The notes: generated by a model from the letters alone, not told the origin. 64,000 nucleotides of DNA from Bacteroidales bacterium UBA4772 (GCA_002403305.1 DHHM01000016.1:24574-88573); one strand, 5' to 3'; shown: positions 44,783 to 53,929, counted from the stretch's first letter. Numbers and translations are program-made.

Positions 44783-45757
44783 TCATTTGACCCTGCCGAT
44801 GAGGTTCACCGCCAGCTGTTTAAGTTCATTCTTACGTTCGTCCTTCACTGACACCTGGTCCAGTGCCCTGAAAGCCCTGTTGAAATAGTCATAGGCCAGG
44901 TTCTCTGCCTCCAGCCTTATCTCCAGCTCATCATAGATAGTCCTGACGGCTGTTATCTTCTCTTCCGGGTTGCCGTCGTTGGTTTCGATCTGCTTCCTCA
45001 GCTCACGCAGCTTCTCTCCTCCTGCCGTCTCCAGTGCCCGCACCAGCAGATATGTCTTTTTGTTTGAGACGATATCATTGCCGGTTTTCTTTCCGAACTT
45101 TTTTGTATCACCATAAGTGTCAAGAACGTCATCCTGTATCTGGAAAGCCATTCCCAGGGAGCGGCCGAACTCATAAAGGAGATCCTGGTCTTTTTCGGAA
45201 GCCTCGCCGATGACGGCTCCAATCTTCAGCGATGCTGCCACCAGCACAGCTGTTTTGAGCTCTATCATGCGCAGGTACTCCTCAGTGGTGACGACTCCCT
45301 TTTTCTCATAGTCCATGTCAAGCTGCTGACCGACGCACACCTCAATCGCGGTGCGGTTAAAGATCTTCAGTGTCAGTGGCAGCACCTTTTCGGGTGCATG
45401 GCCTATGCACTCGGTAGCCAGGAAAGCCATCACGTCCCCCGAGAGTATAGCCTGGTCAGCACCCCATCTTGCATGAACGGTGGGTGAGCCTCTTCTGATA
45501 TCGGCTCTGTCCATGATGTCGTCATGTACAAGGGTAAAGTTATGAAACACCTCAATACCTGCTGCCGGCATCACGGCATTATCAATCTTGTCGCTGAAGA
45601 GATTGCATGCCATGAGACACATCACCGGCCTGAGCCTCTTGCCACCTATTGACAGAATATACCGCACCGGCACGAAGAGCCTGTCGGCTTCCGATGAAGA
45701 CCCCAGGCCGGTAATAGCCTTGTCTGTCAGTTCTCTCAGGTAGTCGCCGGTGAACAT
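44783..45757 (-). CDS. Trans-isoprenyl diphosphate synthase (short/medium chain), inside the atp cluster
   Basis: 324-residue all-helical prenyl elongase. The first Asp-rich motif is FTLVHDDIMDRADIRRG (DDxxD) and the second FQIQDDVLDTYGD. SIGGKRLRPVM and the C-terminal region complete the fold. Phe at the fifth position before the first motif suggests a short product (C15-C20) rather than a long quinone tail, but this is a guess. It builds farnesyl/geranylgeranyl-type diphosphates for lipids or quinones. It starts 11 bp after atpG ends and precedes atpD, an unusual insertion in the atp gene order. Confidence 0.9.
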   Translation of the reverse strand: MFTGDYLRELTDKAITGLGSSSEADRLFVPVRYILSIGGKRLRPVMCLMACNLFSDKIDNAVMPAAGIEVFHNFTLVHDDIMDRADIRRGSPTVHARWGADQAILSGDVMAFLATECIGHAPEKVLPLTLKIFNRTAIEVCVGQQLDMDYEKKGVVTTEEYLRMIELKTAVLVAASLKIGAVIGEASEKDQDLLYEFGRSLGMAFQIQDDVLDTYGDTKKFGKKTGNDIVSNKKTYLLVRALETAGGEKLRELRKQIETNDGNPEEKITAVRTIYDELEIRLEAENLAYDYFNRAFRALDQVSVKDERKNELKQLAVNLIGRVK

Positions 45758-45768
45758 TTATCTCTCCT

Positions 45769-46653
45769 TTATCCGTTAAGTGCTTCCGCGCCACTTACCA
45801 CCTCAAGCAACTGGTTTGTGATGGCAGCCTGGCGAGCCTTGTTATACTGCAGAGTGAGATCCCTGATAAGCTCCGTGGCGTTGTCAGTGGCCTGGTGCAT
45901 GGCAGTCATTCGTGCACCGTGCTCTGCGGCAAATGAGTCGAGCAGTGCCTTGTAAAACTGTATCCGCAGACTCTTGGGTATCAGCTCCCTCACAATGCTT
46001 ACCTGGTCAGGCTCGTAGATATAGTCAGCTGATTCATTATCAGTGTCATTCTCCGTAACGGTAACCGGCAGGAACTGCTCCGCGGTAAGCTTCTGGACAG
46101 CTGCATTCTTAAACTGGTTATAGACTATCTCTATAGTATCATACTCTTTTGAAAGGTACAGCGTGATAAGTCTGTCTGCCAGGATGGCTGTATTTTCATA
46201 GGTGAGGTCTGACCACAGATCACTGTGCTCTTCAAGTATGTTGCACTTCAGTCTTTTGAGCAGGTCATTTCCCTTTTTGCCAACGGTGACGAACCAGAGG
46301 TCTCCTCTCTTCGCCTGTTCCGGGTATTTCTCAGCCATGATGCGTCTTGCCTCCCTGACGACATTGGCATTGAAGGCGCCGCAGAGTCCCTTGTTGGAGG
46401 TGACTATTACTATCAGCACCTTGCCGGAGGTCTGCTTCCTGGCGGCATAGATGTTCTCGGTTTCGGCATCACGCAGGGCATTATTCAGTCCTGTCAGTAT
46501 CTCCTCCAGCTTGGCAGCGAATGGCCTCAGCTGTACGATCGCATCCTGTGACCTGCGCAGCTTTGCAGCCGCAACCATCTTCATCGCTGAAGTGATCTGG
46601 CGTGTCGATTTGACCGAGCTGAGTCTGACCCTTATTGCCTTGAGGTTAGCCAT
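45769..46653 (-). CDS. atpG: F-type ATP synthase gamma subunit
   Basis: 294-residue central-stalk rotor subunit. The N-terminal coiled-coil helix has the family signature AIRVRLSSVKSTRQITSAMKMVAAAKLRR; the Rossmann-like middle contains VTSNKGLCGAFNANVVR; the C-terminal helix has MHQATDNATELIRDLTLQYNKARQAAIT. It turns within the alpha3-beta3 ring and couples proton flow to catalysis. It lies 20 bp after atpA. Confidence 0.95.
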   Translation of the reverse strand: MANLKAIRVRLSSVKSTRQITSAMKMVAAAKLRRSQDAIVQLRPFAAKLEEILTGLNNALRDAETENIYAARKQTSGKVLIVIVTSNKGLCGAFNANVVREARRIMAEKYPEQAKRGDLWFVTVGKKGNDLLKRLKCNILEEHSDLWSDLTYENTAILADRLITLYLSKEYDTIEIVYNQFKNAAVQKLTAEQFLPVTVTENDTDNESADYIYEPDQVSIVRELIPKSLRIQFYKALLDSFAAEHGARMTAMHQATDNATELIRDLTLQYNKARQAAITNQLLEVVSGAEALNG

Positions 46654-46673
46654 AGTTTACTTACCGTTTCAGA

Positions 46674-48260
46674 TTAACGCTGGGAGTATCGCAGTGCAAC
46701 ATCCGCAGCAGCTTTTTCAAGCACCCCCGTTACCTCGTCATTGATAATGCCTTTGGCGATGGTCTCAAGCACATCGCTGTGATGGTCGCGCATGAAGGTC
46801 AGAAAATCGTTTTCGAAGAGCTTTACCTTATGCACCGGGATATCCTTAAGCAGCCCCTTTGTGCCGCAATAGATGATCGCTACCTGTTCTTCCACCTTCA
46901 TGGGAGAGAACTGGTTCTGCTTCAGTATCTCGACGTTCCTGGCACCTTTGTTAAGTACTGCCAGGGTGGCAGGGTCAAGGTCGGAGCCGAACTTGGAAAA
47001 AGCCTCCAGCTCGCGGTACTGTGCCTGGTCGACCTTCAGGGTGCCTGCGATTTTCTTCATCGATTTTATCTGGGCGTTGCCCCCTACCCTGGATACGGAG
47101 ATACCCACGTTGATGGCGGGCCTGATACCGGCATTGAAGAGGCTGGTCTCAAGAAATATCTGTCCGTCAGTGATGGAGATCACGTTGGTGGGGATGTATG
47201 CTGACACGTCTCCTGCCTGTGTCTCGATGATGGGCAGTGCTGTCAGTGACCCTCCCCCCTTGATCATATCTTTTATTGAATCGGGAACGTCATTCATGCG
47301 CTGTGCCACCTCGTCAGATTCGATGATCTTGGCTGCTCTCTCGAGCAGCCTCGAGTGGAGATAGAAGACGTCGCCCGGGTATGCTTCGCGGCCGGGGGGC
47401 CGGCGGAGCAGGAGTGACACCTCGCGGTATGATACTGCCTGTTTCGACAGGTCGTCATAGATGATCAGGGCATCGCGGCCGGTGTCACGGTAGAACTCGC
47501 CGATGGCGGCGCCGGCAAAAGGAGCATAGAACTGTGCGGCGGCGGAGTCGGCGGCGGTGGCACACACGATGACCGTGTAGTCCATGGCGCCGTAGTTCTC
47601 AAGGGTGGCTGCTATGTTTGCCACCGTCGATCCCTTCTGACCTATAGCAACATAGATGCAATAGACAGGTTTCCCCTTCTCATATTCGCTCTTCTGATTG
47701 ATGATTGTGTCAATGGCAATGGCTGTCTTGCCGGTCTGACGGTCGCCGATGATCAGTTCGCGCTGTCCCCTGCCGATGGGTACCATGGCATCGATAGCCT
47801 TGAGACCCGTCTGCACCGGCTGTTTCACCGGCTGCCTGAAGATAACACCCGGAGCCTTCCTCTCGAAAGGCATCTCGTAAAGCTCTCCGGTGATCGGGCC
47901 CCGGCCGTCGATGGGGGTGCCGGTGGTGGTGATAACCCTGCCAAGCAGTCCTTCACCGACCATTATTGATGATATCCTTCCTGTGCGGCGTGCTATGTCA
48001 CCCTCCTTTATCTTCTCGGAGGCTCCCAGGATCACAGCACCGACGTTGTCTTCCTCGAGGTTGAGGACAATGGCCTTGATGCCCGACTCCACGAATTCGA
48101 TAAGCTCATTGGAGCCGACATTCCTGAGACCGTAGATGCGTGCGATGCCGTCACCGACCTGAAGTACGGTCCCTACTTCCTCAACATCAATGGCCGTCTT
48201 TACTCCTTCAAGCTGCTGCCTCAGGATCTGTGATACCTCTGAAGGTTTGATATTAGTCAT
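46674..48260 (-). CDS. atpA: F-type ATP synthase alpha subunit
   Basis: 528-residue F1 alpha subunit. Visible features are the N-terminal EISQILRQQ-like region (SEVSQILRQQLEG), the P-loop IGDRQTGKTAIAIDTI, the regulatory site segment DDLSKQAVSYREVSLLLRRPPGREAYPGDVFYLHSRLLERAA-type signature and SISVSRVGGNAQIKSMKKIAG, which carries the arginine finger region. It binds non-catalytic nucleotide and completes the catalytic sites on beta. It lies 18 bp after atpH. Confidence 0.97.
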   Translation of the reverse strand: MTNIKPSEVSQILRQQLEGVKTAIDVEEVGTVLQVGDGIARIYGLRNVGSNELIEFVESGIKAIVLNLEEDNVGAVILGASEKIKEGDIARRTGRISSIMVGEGLLGRVITTTGTPIDGRGPITGELYEMPFERKAPGVIFRQPVKQPVQTGLKAIDAMVPIGRGQRELIIGDRQTGKTAIAIDTIINQKSEYEKGKPVYCIYVAIGQKGSTVANIAATLENYGAMDYTVIVCATAADSAAAQFYAPFAGAAIGEFYRDTGRDALIIYDDLSKQAVSYREVSLLLRRPPGREAYPGDVFYLHSRLLERAAKIIESDEVAQRMNDVPDSIKDMIKGGGSLTALPIIETQAGDVSAYIPTNVISITDGQIFLETSLFNAGIRPAINVGISVSRVGGNAQIKSMKKIAGTLKVDQAQYRELEAFSKFGSDLDPATLAVLNKGARNVEILKQNQFSPMKVEEQVAIIYCGTKGLLKDIPVHKVKLFENDFLTFMRDHHSDVLETIAKGIINDEVTGVLEKAAADVALRYSQR

Positions 48261-48278
48261 CTCTCTTTATCTTATAAT

Positions 48279-48830
48279 CTATTCTTCGGCATACCCTGCC
48301 AGTGAAAATTCTTTTCTGAATCTGTTAAGCCTGTTTCTCACGCTCGCGTCGATATATGCATCATCAACTCTGAGAATGAAGCCTCCGATAACCGATTCGT
48401 CAATCTTTTCAATGAATTCGATCTCTCCCGTCTCCTTCTCCTCCATCAGCAGGGCCATCTCCTTCCTGAGACTCTCGCCGACAGGCACCGCCGTGGTAAG
48501 GGTGACTTCGCGTATGCCCCTGTGGCGGCGAGTCAGGTCAATGACGTTCCTTGCTGCTGCCCCCAGGAATTCTCCCCGGCCCTGTTCAAACATCAGTCTG
48601 ATGAACCTGACCGTAAATGCATCAGCATCATCACCTGTAAGGGCAATCATTATCTCCTTCCTCTTCTGCAGCGGTATGACCGGATTGCCGATCATCTCCT
48701 TCACCTCCTCCATGGAAGATACCCGGCTTATGACCTTCATGTCGCGGTACACCCTTTCCAGCGCATTCTTTTCGAGTGCGAGGCTGAAGAGGGCGGTGGC
48801 ATACCTTACTGCTATCTTGCTTGCGTTCAT
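48279..48830 (-). CDS. atpH: F-type ATP synthase delta subunit
   Basis: 183-residue OSCP/delta subunit, the cap of the peripheral stalk that clamps F1 to subunit b. The N-terminal helical bundle begins MNASKIAVRYATALFSLALEK, and the C-terminal GFILRVDDAYIDASVRNRLNRFRKEF motif is diagnostic. Normal family length. It starts 5 bp after atpF ends. Confidence 0.93.
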   Translation of the reverse strand: MNASKIAVRYATALFSLALEKNALERVYRDMKVISRVSSMEEVKEMIGNPVIPLQKRKEIMIALTGDDADAFTVRFIRLMFEQGRGEFLGAAARNVIDLTRRHRGIREVTLTTAVPVGESLRKEMALLMEEKETGEIEFIEKIDESVIGGFILRVDDAYIDASVRNRLNRFRKEFSLAGYAEE

Positions 48831-48835
48831 GAGAT

Positions 48836-49348
48836 TCAGTTACGGTTCGCCTCTATCTCCTTAAGATATCTCTCTATAAGCTTCTGCTGCTCGGCGTCGC
48901 TCTTCAGTGTCTCTCCGACAACCTTTGAGGCCACCTCTATTGCCAGACGGGCTACCTCGCGCTTTACCTCGGCGATAGCGCTCACCCTTTCACGTTCGAT
49001 GAGCTCCCTTGCTCTACGGACCATGGCATCTGACTCCGACTGGCTCTTCTCCTTCGCCTCGGACATCATGCGTTCGTATGCCACACGTGCATCACGGAGT
49101 ATCTTGTCTCTCTCCTCACGGGCCTTGCGAAGGATGATCTCATTGTCAGCCTGCAGGACCTTCATCTCTTCGCGCGCCTTTTCGGCAGCATCAAGGGCAT
49201 TATGTATCATGTCCTCGCGCGAACTGACAGCCTTCATGATCGGATCCCAGGCAAACTTCCATAGAAGGACCAGCAGGAGGAGAAAGATCAGTGTTGTCCA
49301 GAAGACAGTCCCGATGGCGGGACTGGCAAGACTGCTTTGTAGTAACAT
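48836..49348 (-). CDS. atpF: F-type ATP synthase b subunit
   Basis: 170 residues from the ATG at 49346-49348 (MLLQSSLASPAIG); the 14-codon upstream extension runs into the intergenic gap and is not favoured. One N-terminal membrane helix (TVFWTTLIFLLLLVLLWKFAW) is followed by WDPIMKAVSSREDMI and a long charged coiled coil, the dimeric peripheral stalk. The C-terminal helix VVGETLKSDAEQQKLIERYL binds delta. It lies about 65 bp after atpE. Confidence 0.93.
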   Translation of the reverse strand: MLLQSSLASPAIGTVFWTTLIFLLLLVLLWKFAWDPIMKAVSSREDMIHNALDAAEKAREEMKVLQADNEIILRKAREERDKILRDARVAYERMMSEAKEKSQSESDAMVRRARELIERERVSAIAEVKREVARLAIEVASKVVGETLKSDAEQQKLIERYLKEIEANRN

Positions 49349-49414
49349 ATCGTATCTTTTTCGTTGATTCGGTTGATAGCCTGCAACCAACCGTTGCAGG
49401 CTATGTTTCCTTGC

Positions 49415-49633
49415 TTACTTGATCATTGCCACAACCACGGCGAAGAGGGCAACCCCCTCGATGAGTGCGGCAGAGATGATCATGGCAAGCTGGATCTTCG
49501 AGTAGGCTTCAGGCTGACGTGCTATGGCGTCCATGGCCGAGCCGCCGATGCGGCCGATGCCGATGCCGGCGCCTATCACCGCGAGCCCGGCTCCTACTGC
49601 TGCTAATGACATTACTGCTTGTGCTTCTTCCAT
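49415..49633 (-). CDS. atpE: F-type ATP synthase c subunit
   Basis: 72 residues from the ATG at 49631-49633; the longer frame is spurious. Two membrane helices form the rotor-ring hairpin joined by the ARQPEAYSKIQ loop. The ion-carrying glutamate is in AALIEGVALFAVV. It is followed by Gly rather than Ser/Thr and the first helix has Arg (GIGRIGG) where Na+-type rings have Gln, so a proton-coupled ring is expected. It lies 37 bp after atpB. Confidence 0.95.
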   Translation of the reverse strand: MEEAQAVMSLAAVGAGLAVIGAGIGIGRIGGSAMDAIARQPEAYSKIQLAMIISAALIEGVALFAVVVAMIK

Positions 49634-49670
49634 AATTCTGAATTTAAAACTACAAATTGATATAATGATC

Positions 49671-50747
49671 TTAATAATGTTCCGGTTCAGCTGTCGCCAT
49701 TCCGATGAAGAGGGCCGACAGCAGGGTGAATACATATGCCTGCAGGAAGGCAACCAGCAACTCTATGCAGTCCATGAAGAGGACAAAAAAGATAGAGATG
49801 GGGGCTACAAACACCGACTCAAAGATAAAGATGAGCGCCACCAGGCTGAGGACAATGATATGGCCTGCAGTGATGTTGGCAAAGAGACGGATCATCAGGG
49901 CAAAGGGCTTTGAAAAGAGCCCGATGATCTCAATGGGTATCATGATGGGCAGCAGCCAGAAAGGGACCCCCGGAGCGGCAAAGACATGCCTCCAGTGCGA
50001 CCTGTTGCCGCTGAACTGCGTGATGAGAAACGTGATCAATGCCAATACAAATGTCACGTTGACGTTTCCGGTTACGTTGGCACCGAAAGGGAAAAAAGGT
50101 ATCAGCCCCAGCAGGTTGTTAATGAGTATAAAGAAGAAGACCGTGAGAAGGTAGGGCATGAACCGTGAATATTTGTTCTCGCCGATATTGGGTATGGCAA
50201 TATCATCCCTGACAAAGAGAATGACAGGCTCAAGGAAACCCTGGAAACCCTTCGGTGCACTGATGCCGCTTCTTTTATACGACCTTGCCAGTCCAAGCAT
50301 AAGCAACAGAAGTATGACCGATGCCACCATCATACCGAAGACAGCCTTCGTGATTGAAAGATCAAGCGGCGGTTTGGAGCCGTCATGATTGCCATCACTG
50401 TTCACTCTGACAATTTTCCCGGCATACTTGCCTTCGTGGGCAATTGCATACCCCATGTAGCTGTGACCGTGGGCAAGCTTTTCCGATGAGAAGATGTGAA
50501 GTCCTGAATTTTTGTCGTAGATAATTACCGGAAGGTATATGGCAACATGAGTGCTGTCTTTTTTGGTCAGAATATGCCATTCATGCGAATCAGCCACATG
50601 ATCCATGATGAAGGTGCTGGCATCAAATTTTCCTCCATTTTCATGTGACTCCGTCTCATCCTTCCCGGTGTCCGATGATGCTGACTCAGCCGTTCCGACT
50701 GTTAAGCCAAGCATTAGAATAATTAAATATAAAAGTCTGGTTTTCAA
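49671..50747 (-). CDS. atpB: F-type ATP synthase a subunit with signal-peptide-like N terminus
   Basis: 358-residue Fo channel subunit, longer than the about 270 of E. coli. It begins with a signal-like helix (MKTRLLYLIILMLGLTVGTAESA) and a His-/charge-rich periplasmic extension of about 120 residues (HEWHILTKKDSTHVAIYLP), as in other Bacteroidota. The catalytic arginine lies in KPFALMIRLFANITAGHI, and NLLGLIPFFPFG is the usual fifth-helix motif. Forms the two proton half-channels with the c-ring. It lies 11 bp after the atpI-like gene. Confidence 0.95.
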   Translation of the reverse strand: MKTRLLYLIILMLGLTVGTAESASSDTGKDETESHENGGKFDASTFIMDHVADSHEWHILTKKDSTHVAIYLPVIIYDKNSGLHIFSSEKLAHGHSYMGYAIAHEGKYAGKIVRVNSDGNHDGSKPPLDLSITKAVFGMMVASVILLLLMLGLARSYKRSGISAPKGFQGFLEPVILFVRDDIAIPNIGENKYSRFMPYLLTVFFFILINNLLGLIPFFPFGANVTGNVNVTFVLALITFLITQFSGNRSHWRHVFAAPGVPFWLLPIMIPIEIIGLFSKPFALMIRLFANITAGHIIVLSLVALIFIFESVFVAPISIFFVLFMDCIELLVAFLQAYVFTLLSALFIGMATAEPEHY

Positions 50748-50758
50748 CCTAATCTAAA

Positions 50759-51151
50759 TTATACTGACATCTTTTTCAGGACACTGAGAAACGTAAGAAT
50801 TACAAAAACTGTGAATGCCAAATATAGGATAAAAAACAATATTACTGAAGCGGTATCCCTGTTTTTAAGCACAAGGAAAAACAGCAGGGCAAGTACCAGA
50901 GAGAGGAGCAGCTTGATTCCCAGCGCAATTAGTGTAGCAAAGACACTTGTTTCAGGATTTTTCCCTGCCCCCCGAAAGAAAACGATTATGGAAGCCAGGG
51001 CTGAAATGGCAAATCCGCCGGTCAGCATAAGTTCGCCTCTGCCCGGAAGAAGTGAGGGTTTGGCCGCATTGAGTGAGAGTATCAGTATGATGAAGATGAC
51101 TGAGAGGCCCAGCAATGACAGCAGATTCTTGATTGGGACCGGTGAGGTCAT
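50759..51151 (-). CDS. Small four-TM protein at the AtpI position
   Basis: 130-residue protein with four hydrophobic helices (about residues 8-27, 41-61, 75-97 and 101-125). There is a short loop with RGAGKNPETSV between the second and third. It lies just before atpB, where AtpI-type assembly proteins for the c-ring are usually encoded, but the sequence similarity to AtpI is weak. A role in Fo assembly or magnesium handling is guessed from position only. Confidence 0.6.
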   Translation of the reverse strand: MTSPVPIKNLLSLLGLSVIFIILILSLNAAKPSLLPGRGELMLTGGFAISALASIIVFFRGAGKNPETSVFATLIALGIKLLLSLVLALLFFLVLKNRDTASVILFFILYLAFTVFVILTFLSVLKKMSV

Positions 51152-51250
51152 GCTGGTTGTTTCTTTAGGATTCGCTGGTTGCTTGTTCCGGCATATGAAT
51201 TCTGTCTGTTTCTGACGGCTATCTCTATTAATTGAATTGGCTGAGGCATG

Positions 51251-51493
51251 CTATCTGTTTCTTGAAGCTTCTCTTATTACAAGCCAGATGGCAGCTGCCA
51301 CCCCCAGCAGTGAGAGGATCACGGTGAACAGGTGTTCTGTTCCGATGGCTTTGTCGAGTTTGACTCCGCCCAGGGATGTCAGGATTATTATTACCGCCAT
51401 CTCGATGGCGATGGCGCTGTATCTCGAGTAGGCCTGCAGGCCGTTCTCCCCCTTATTTTTCTCCCTCTTTTGGTTTGGCTGCCGTTCCTCCAT
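51251..51493 (-). CDS. AtpZ/AtpI-family protein
   Basis: 80-residue protein with a charged, Lys/Asn-rich N terminus (RQPNQKREKNKGENG) and two membrane helices separated by GGVKLDKAIGT. The AYSRYSAIAIEMAVIIILTSLGGVKLDK pattern matches the AtpZ (F0F1-ATPase subunit) family, which is encoded at the head of many atp operons and thought to help Fo assembly or cation import. The gene overlaps the bactofilin gene by 41 bp. Confidence 0.8.
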   Translation of the reverse strand: MEERQPNQKREKNKGENGLQAYSRYSAIAIEMAVIIILTSLGGVKLDKAIGTEHLFTVILSLLGVAAAIWLVIREASRNR

Positions 51494-51842
51494 TATCTCC
51501 GTCTTTCATGGAGCAGTTTCCTGTAAAGAGGGCTCCCGGCTCAATGGAGAGCTTGTCTGTCATAATTGTGCCGTTGATCTTTGATGATGCCTTGAGTATC
51601 AGCAATTGCGTGACAGTTATCTTGCCTTCAATAAGTCCTGACACTTCGGAGTTTTTACACTCCACCTCGCCCTTGACACGTCCGGTAGGGCCGATCACCA
51701 CCTTGCCCCTGGTTACCATGTTACCGTTCAGCACTCCGTCAATGCGTACATCTCCGGTTGACTTTACGTCGCCGGTAATCTCCGTACCCTGGCTTATCAG
51801 GTTAACTGCCGTTCCGTTGTCTGTCTCTATTATTTTTGCCAT
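51453..51842 (-). CDS. Bactofilin-family polymer-forming protein
   Basis: 129-residue bactofilin (DUF583): flexible N terminus, a right-handed beta-helix core of repeated short strands (GDVKSTGDVRIDGVLNGNMVTRGKVVIGPTGRVKGEV, with IEGKITVTQLLILKASSKING) and a disordered tail (KDGDNGGTAAKPKEGEK). Bactofilins polymerise without nucleotide and organise envelope or shape proteins. It is the first gene of the atp transcription unit, overlapping atpZ, and follows the -7 box at 51887-51894. Confidence 0.88.
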   Translation of the reverse strand: MAKIIETDNGTAVNLISQGTEITGDVKSTGDVRIDGVLNGNMVTRGKVVIGPTGRVKGEVECKNSEVSGLIEGKITVTQLLILKASSKINGTIMTDKLSIEPGALFTGNCSMKDGDNGGTAAKPKEGEK

Positions 51843-51886
51843 ATGAAACTTGTGTTTAATCCTTTTCCCTGAGTTATTTTAACCCA

Positions 51887-51894
51887 CAAATATA
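51887..51894 (-). promoter_or_regulatory. -7 promoter element of the bactofilin-atp unit
   Basis: TATATTTG on the minus strand fits TAnnTTTG; 18 bp further upstream is TTTC, a near match to the -33 TTTG. It lies 45 bp before the bactofilin ATG, so it may drive the whole atp cluster. Confidence 0.45.
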
Positions 51895-51952
51895 GAAAGT
51901 ATTGTGGCCTGTGAAAAAAAAGAGGGCTGAATCAACGCTCCCTGTCAGATTC

Positions 51953-52960
51953 TTATTCCGGGGGGGCTGAATCATACGCCCATTTCAACCATATGCTGCC
52001 CCATGTAAAACCGCCTCCGAAGGCGGCCAGCACCAGGTTGTCACCCTTTTTGAGTCTCTTCTCGAACTCCCAGAGAACAAGCGGTATTGTGGCTGCGGTG
52101 GTGTTGCCGTACTTCTGAATGTTGATCATCACCTTCTCCGGTGGCAGTCCCATCCTGCGACCTGTGGCATCGATGATGCGGAGGTTTGCCTGGTGTGGCA
52201 CCAGCCAGGCGATGTCTTCCGGACGGAGGTTATTTCTGTTCATCACCTCAACAGCGATATCTGCCATGTTTGAGACGGCAAACTTAAAGACAGCCTGTCC
52301 CTCCTGGTATATATAGTGCTCTCGTCCGCCCACCGTTTCATGCGATGCCGGCCTTAGTGACCCTCCGGCCTTCATGTGAAGGTATTTTCTTCCTGACCCG
52401 TCGCTTTTGAAGACATGGTCCATAATACCGTATTCCTCAAGTGTGGGCTCAAGCAGGACTGCACCTCCGGCGTCGCCGAAGAGAGTGCAGGTGGTACGGT
52501 CAGTGTAGTCAGTTATGGATGACATCTTGTCGGCACCGACCACTACTACCTTTTTGTATCTTCCCGATTCAACATATGATGCTGCGGTCTGCAGCGCAAA
52601 GAGAAACCCTGAGCAGGCAGCCCCGACATCAAAGCTGAAGGCATTCTTAATTCCTGTCTTGTCACAGATGATGTTCGCAGTGGCGGGGAACATCATGTCA
52701 GGCGTAATGGTTGCGCAGACGAGCAGGTCCACCTCATCGGGAGAGGTGCCGGTCTTCTCAAGGAGGCCTGTGACGGCCGGTGCGCCCAGGTCGGAGGTGC
52801 CGAGGCCTTCACCTTTAAGTATCCTTCTCTCTTTGATGCCTACGCGTTGCATGATCCACTCGTCGCTGGTCTCGACCATCGTCGACAGCTCATGGTTTGT
52901 AAGCCGGTATTCCGGCACCCAGGCATTTATTCCGGTAACTGCAGCTCTGATCCTTGTCAT
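51953..52960 (-). CDS. fabH: 3-oxoacyl-ACP synthase III (FabH)
   Basis: 335 residues from the ATG at 52958-52960 (MTRIRAAVTG); the 18-codon longer frame overlaps plsX heavily. Thiolase fold with the catalytic triad visible: Cys116 in FDVGAACSGFLFAL, His in WLVPHQANLRI and Asn in QKYGNTTAATIP. It condenses acyl-CoA with malonyl-ACP to start fatty acid synthesis; FabH of Bacteroidota often accepts branched primers. It overlaps plsX by 4 bp, in the yceD-rpmF-plsX-fabH operon. Confidence 0.95.
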   Translation of the reverse strand: MTRIRAAVTGINAWVPEYRLTNHELSTMVETSDEWIMQRVGIKERRILKGEGLGTSDLGAPAVTGLLEKTGTSPDEVDLLVCATITPDMMFPATANIICDKTGIKNAFSFDVGAACSGFLFALQTAASYVESGRYKKVVVVGADKMSSITDYTDRTTCTLFGDAGGAVLLEPTLEEYGIMDHVFKSDGSGRKYLHMKAGGSLRPASHETVGGREHYIYQEGQAVFKFAVSNMADIAVEVMNRNNLRPEDIAWLVPHQANLRIIDATGRRMGLPPEKVMINIQKYGNTTAATIPLVLWEFEKRLKKGDNLVLAAFGGGFTWGSIWLKWAYDSAPPE

Positions 52961-53901
52961 GCTCCAAGCGCCTCCTTGATTTTTCCGGCAAGGTCGGCAT
53001 GAACAACATCGCATGTCTGAAGAAGCATGTTCATTATAGCCTTGCGGTTTGAGATACCGTGACCTACCACGACATTCTCATTGATGCCAAGCACGGGTGT
53101 GCCCCCGACAACCTCAAAGTTCATCCTGTCAAAAAAGTCATCGCTGATCCCTTTTGATTTCAGCACCACATAGAATTTCTCAGCCATCTTCAAGACCACG
53201 TTACCCACGAATCCGTCGCACACGATAACGTCAGTCATCTCATCGGTGAAGAGGTGGTGTCCTTCTATGTTGCCTTTAAAACTGATCTCGCTGCTTTCGC
53301 GCAGCATCTCGAAGGCACTCTTCACCGCTGCCGAGCCCTTTGTCTCCTCGATGCCGATATTCAGCAGCCCGACGGATGGATTGTCAATGCCAAGCACATA
53401 CTTTGCATATACCGTTCCCAGCAGCCCGTACTGAAGAAGGACATCCGGCTTGCTGTCAGGGTTTATCCCCACGTCCAGCATTACCGATGAGCTGCCGTTG
53501 ATATTTGGGATGAGGGCGGCAAGGGCAGGCCTGAAGACACCGGGGATGACATTGACGGTATAACTTGCCCCAACCAGCATTGCACCGGTGTTTCCTGCAC
53601 TGGCAAAACCGTCGATGAGCCCGCTCTTAAGCATGTTGTATCCTACTGCGATGGATGAGTCTCTCTTCTGCGAGAATGCCTTTGCAGGATGGTCTGACAT
53701 CTCGATAACCTCCGTTGTGGGAACAATATCGAACATGTCAGGGTCAGCATGCATCAATGCAAGCTTCTCCCTGATCTTCTGACCGTCACCCAGAAGTACG
53801 ACACGGTCACCTGACGGCAGTTGTCCCAGGGCATCCACAGCCCCTTCAAGAATAGCATCGGGAGCAAAGTCGCCCCCCATGACATCAAGACCTATTTTCA
53901 T
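52957..53901 (-). CDS. plsX: Phosphate acyltransferase PlsX
   Basis: 314-residue PlsX, which makes acyl-phosphate from acyl-ACP for the PlsY step of phospholipid synthesis. Motifs are KIGLDVMGGDFAPDAILEGA at the N terminus, GFASAGNTGAMLVGASYTV, LLNIGIEETKG, VIVCDGFVGNVVLKMAE and GGTPVLGINENVVVGHG. It overlaps fabH by 4 bp, and rpmF ends 28 bp upstream. Peripheral membrane enzyme. Confidence 0.96.
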   Translation of the reverse strand: MKIGLDVMGGDFAPDAILEGAVDALGQLPSGDRVVLLGDGQKIREKLALMHADPDMFDIVPTTEVIEMSDHPAKAFSQKRDSSIAVGYNMLKSGLIDGFASAGNTGAMLVGASYTVNVIPGVFRPALAALIPNINGSSSVMLDVGINPDSKPDVLLQYGLLGTVYAKYVLGIDNPSVGLLNIGIEETKGSAAVKSAFEMLRESSEISFKGNIEGHHLFTDEMTDVIVCDGFVGNVVLKMAEKFYVVLKSKGISDDFFDRMNFEVVGGTPVLGINENVVVGHGISNRKAIMNMLLQTCDVVHADLAGKIKEALGA

Positions 53902-53929
53902 CGTTCAGCTTTTTTGAACGGTTGAAAGA

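Noticed and set aside
48190..48864. 224-codon plus-strand frame opposite atpH
   Set aside because: Ser/Leu-rich translation of the complementary strand of atpH and the start of atpA; no recognisable domain, no promoter.
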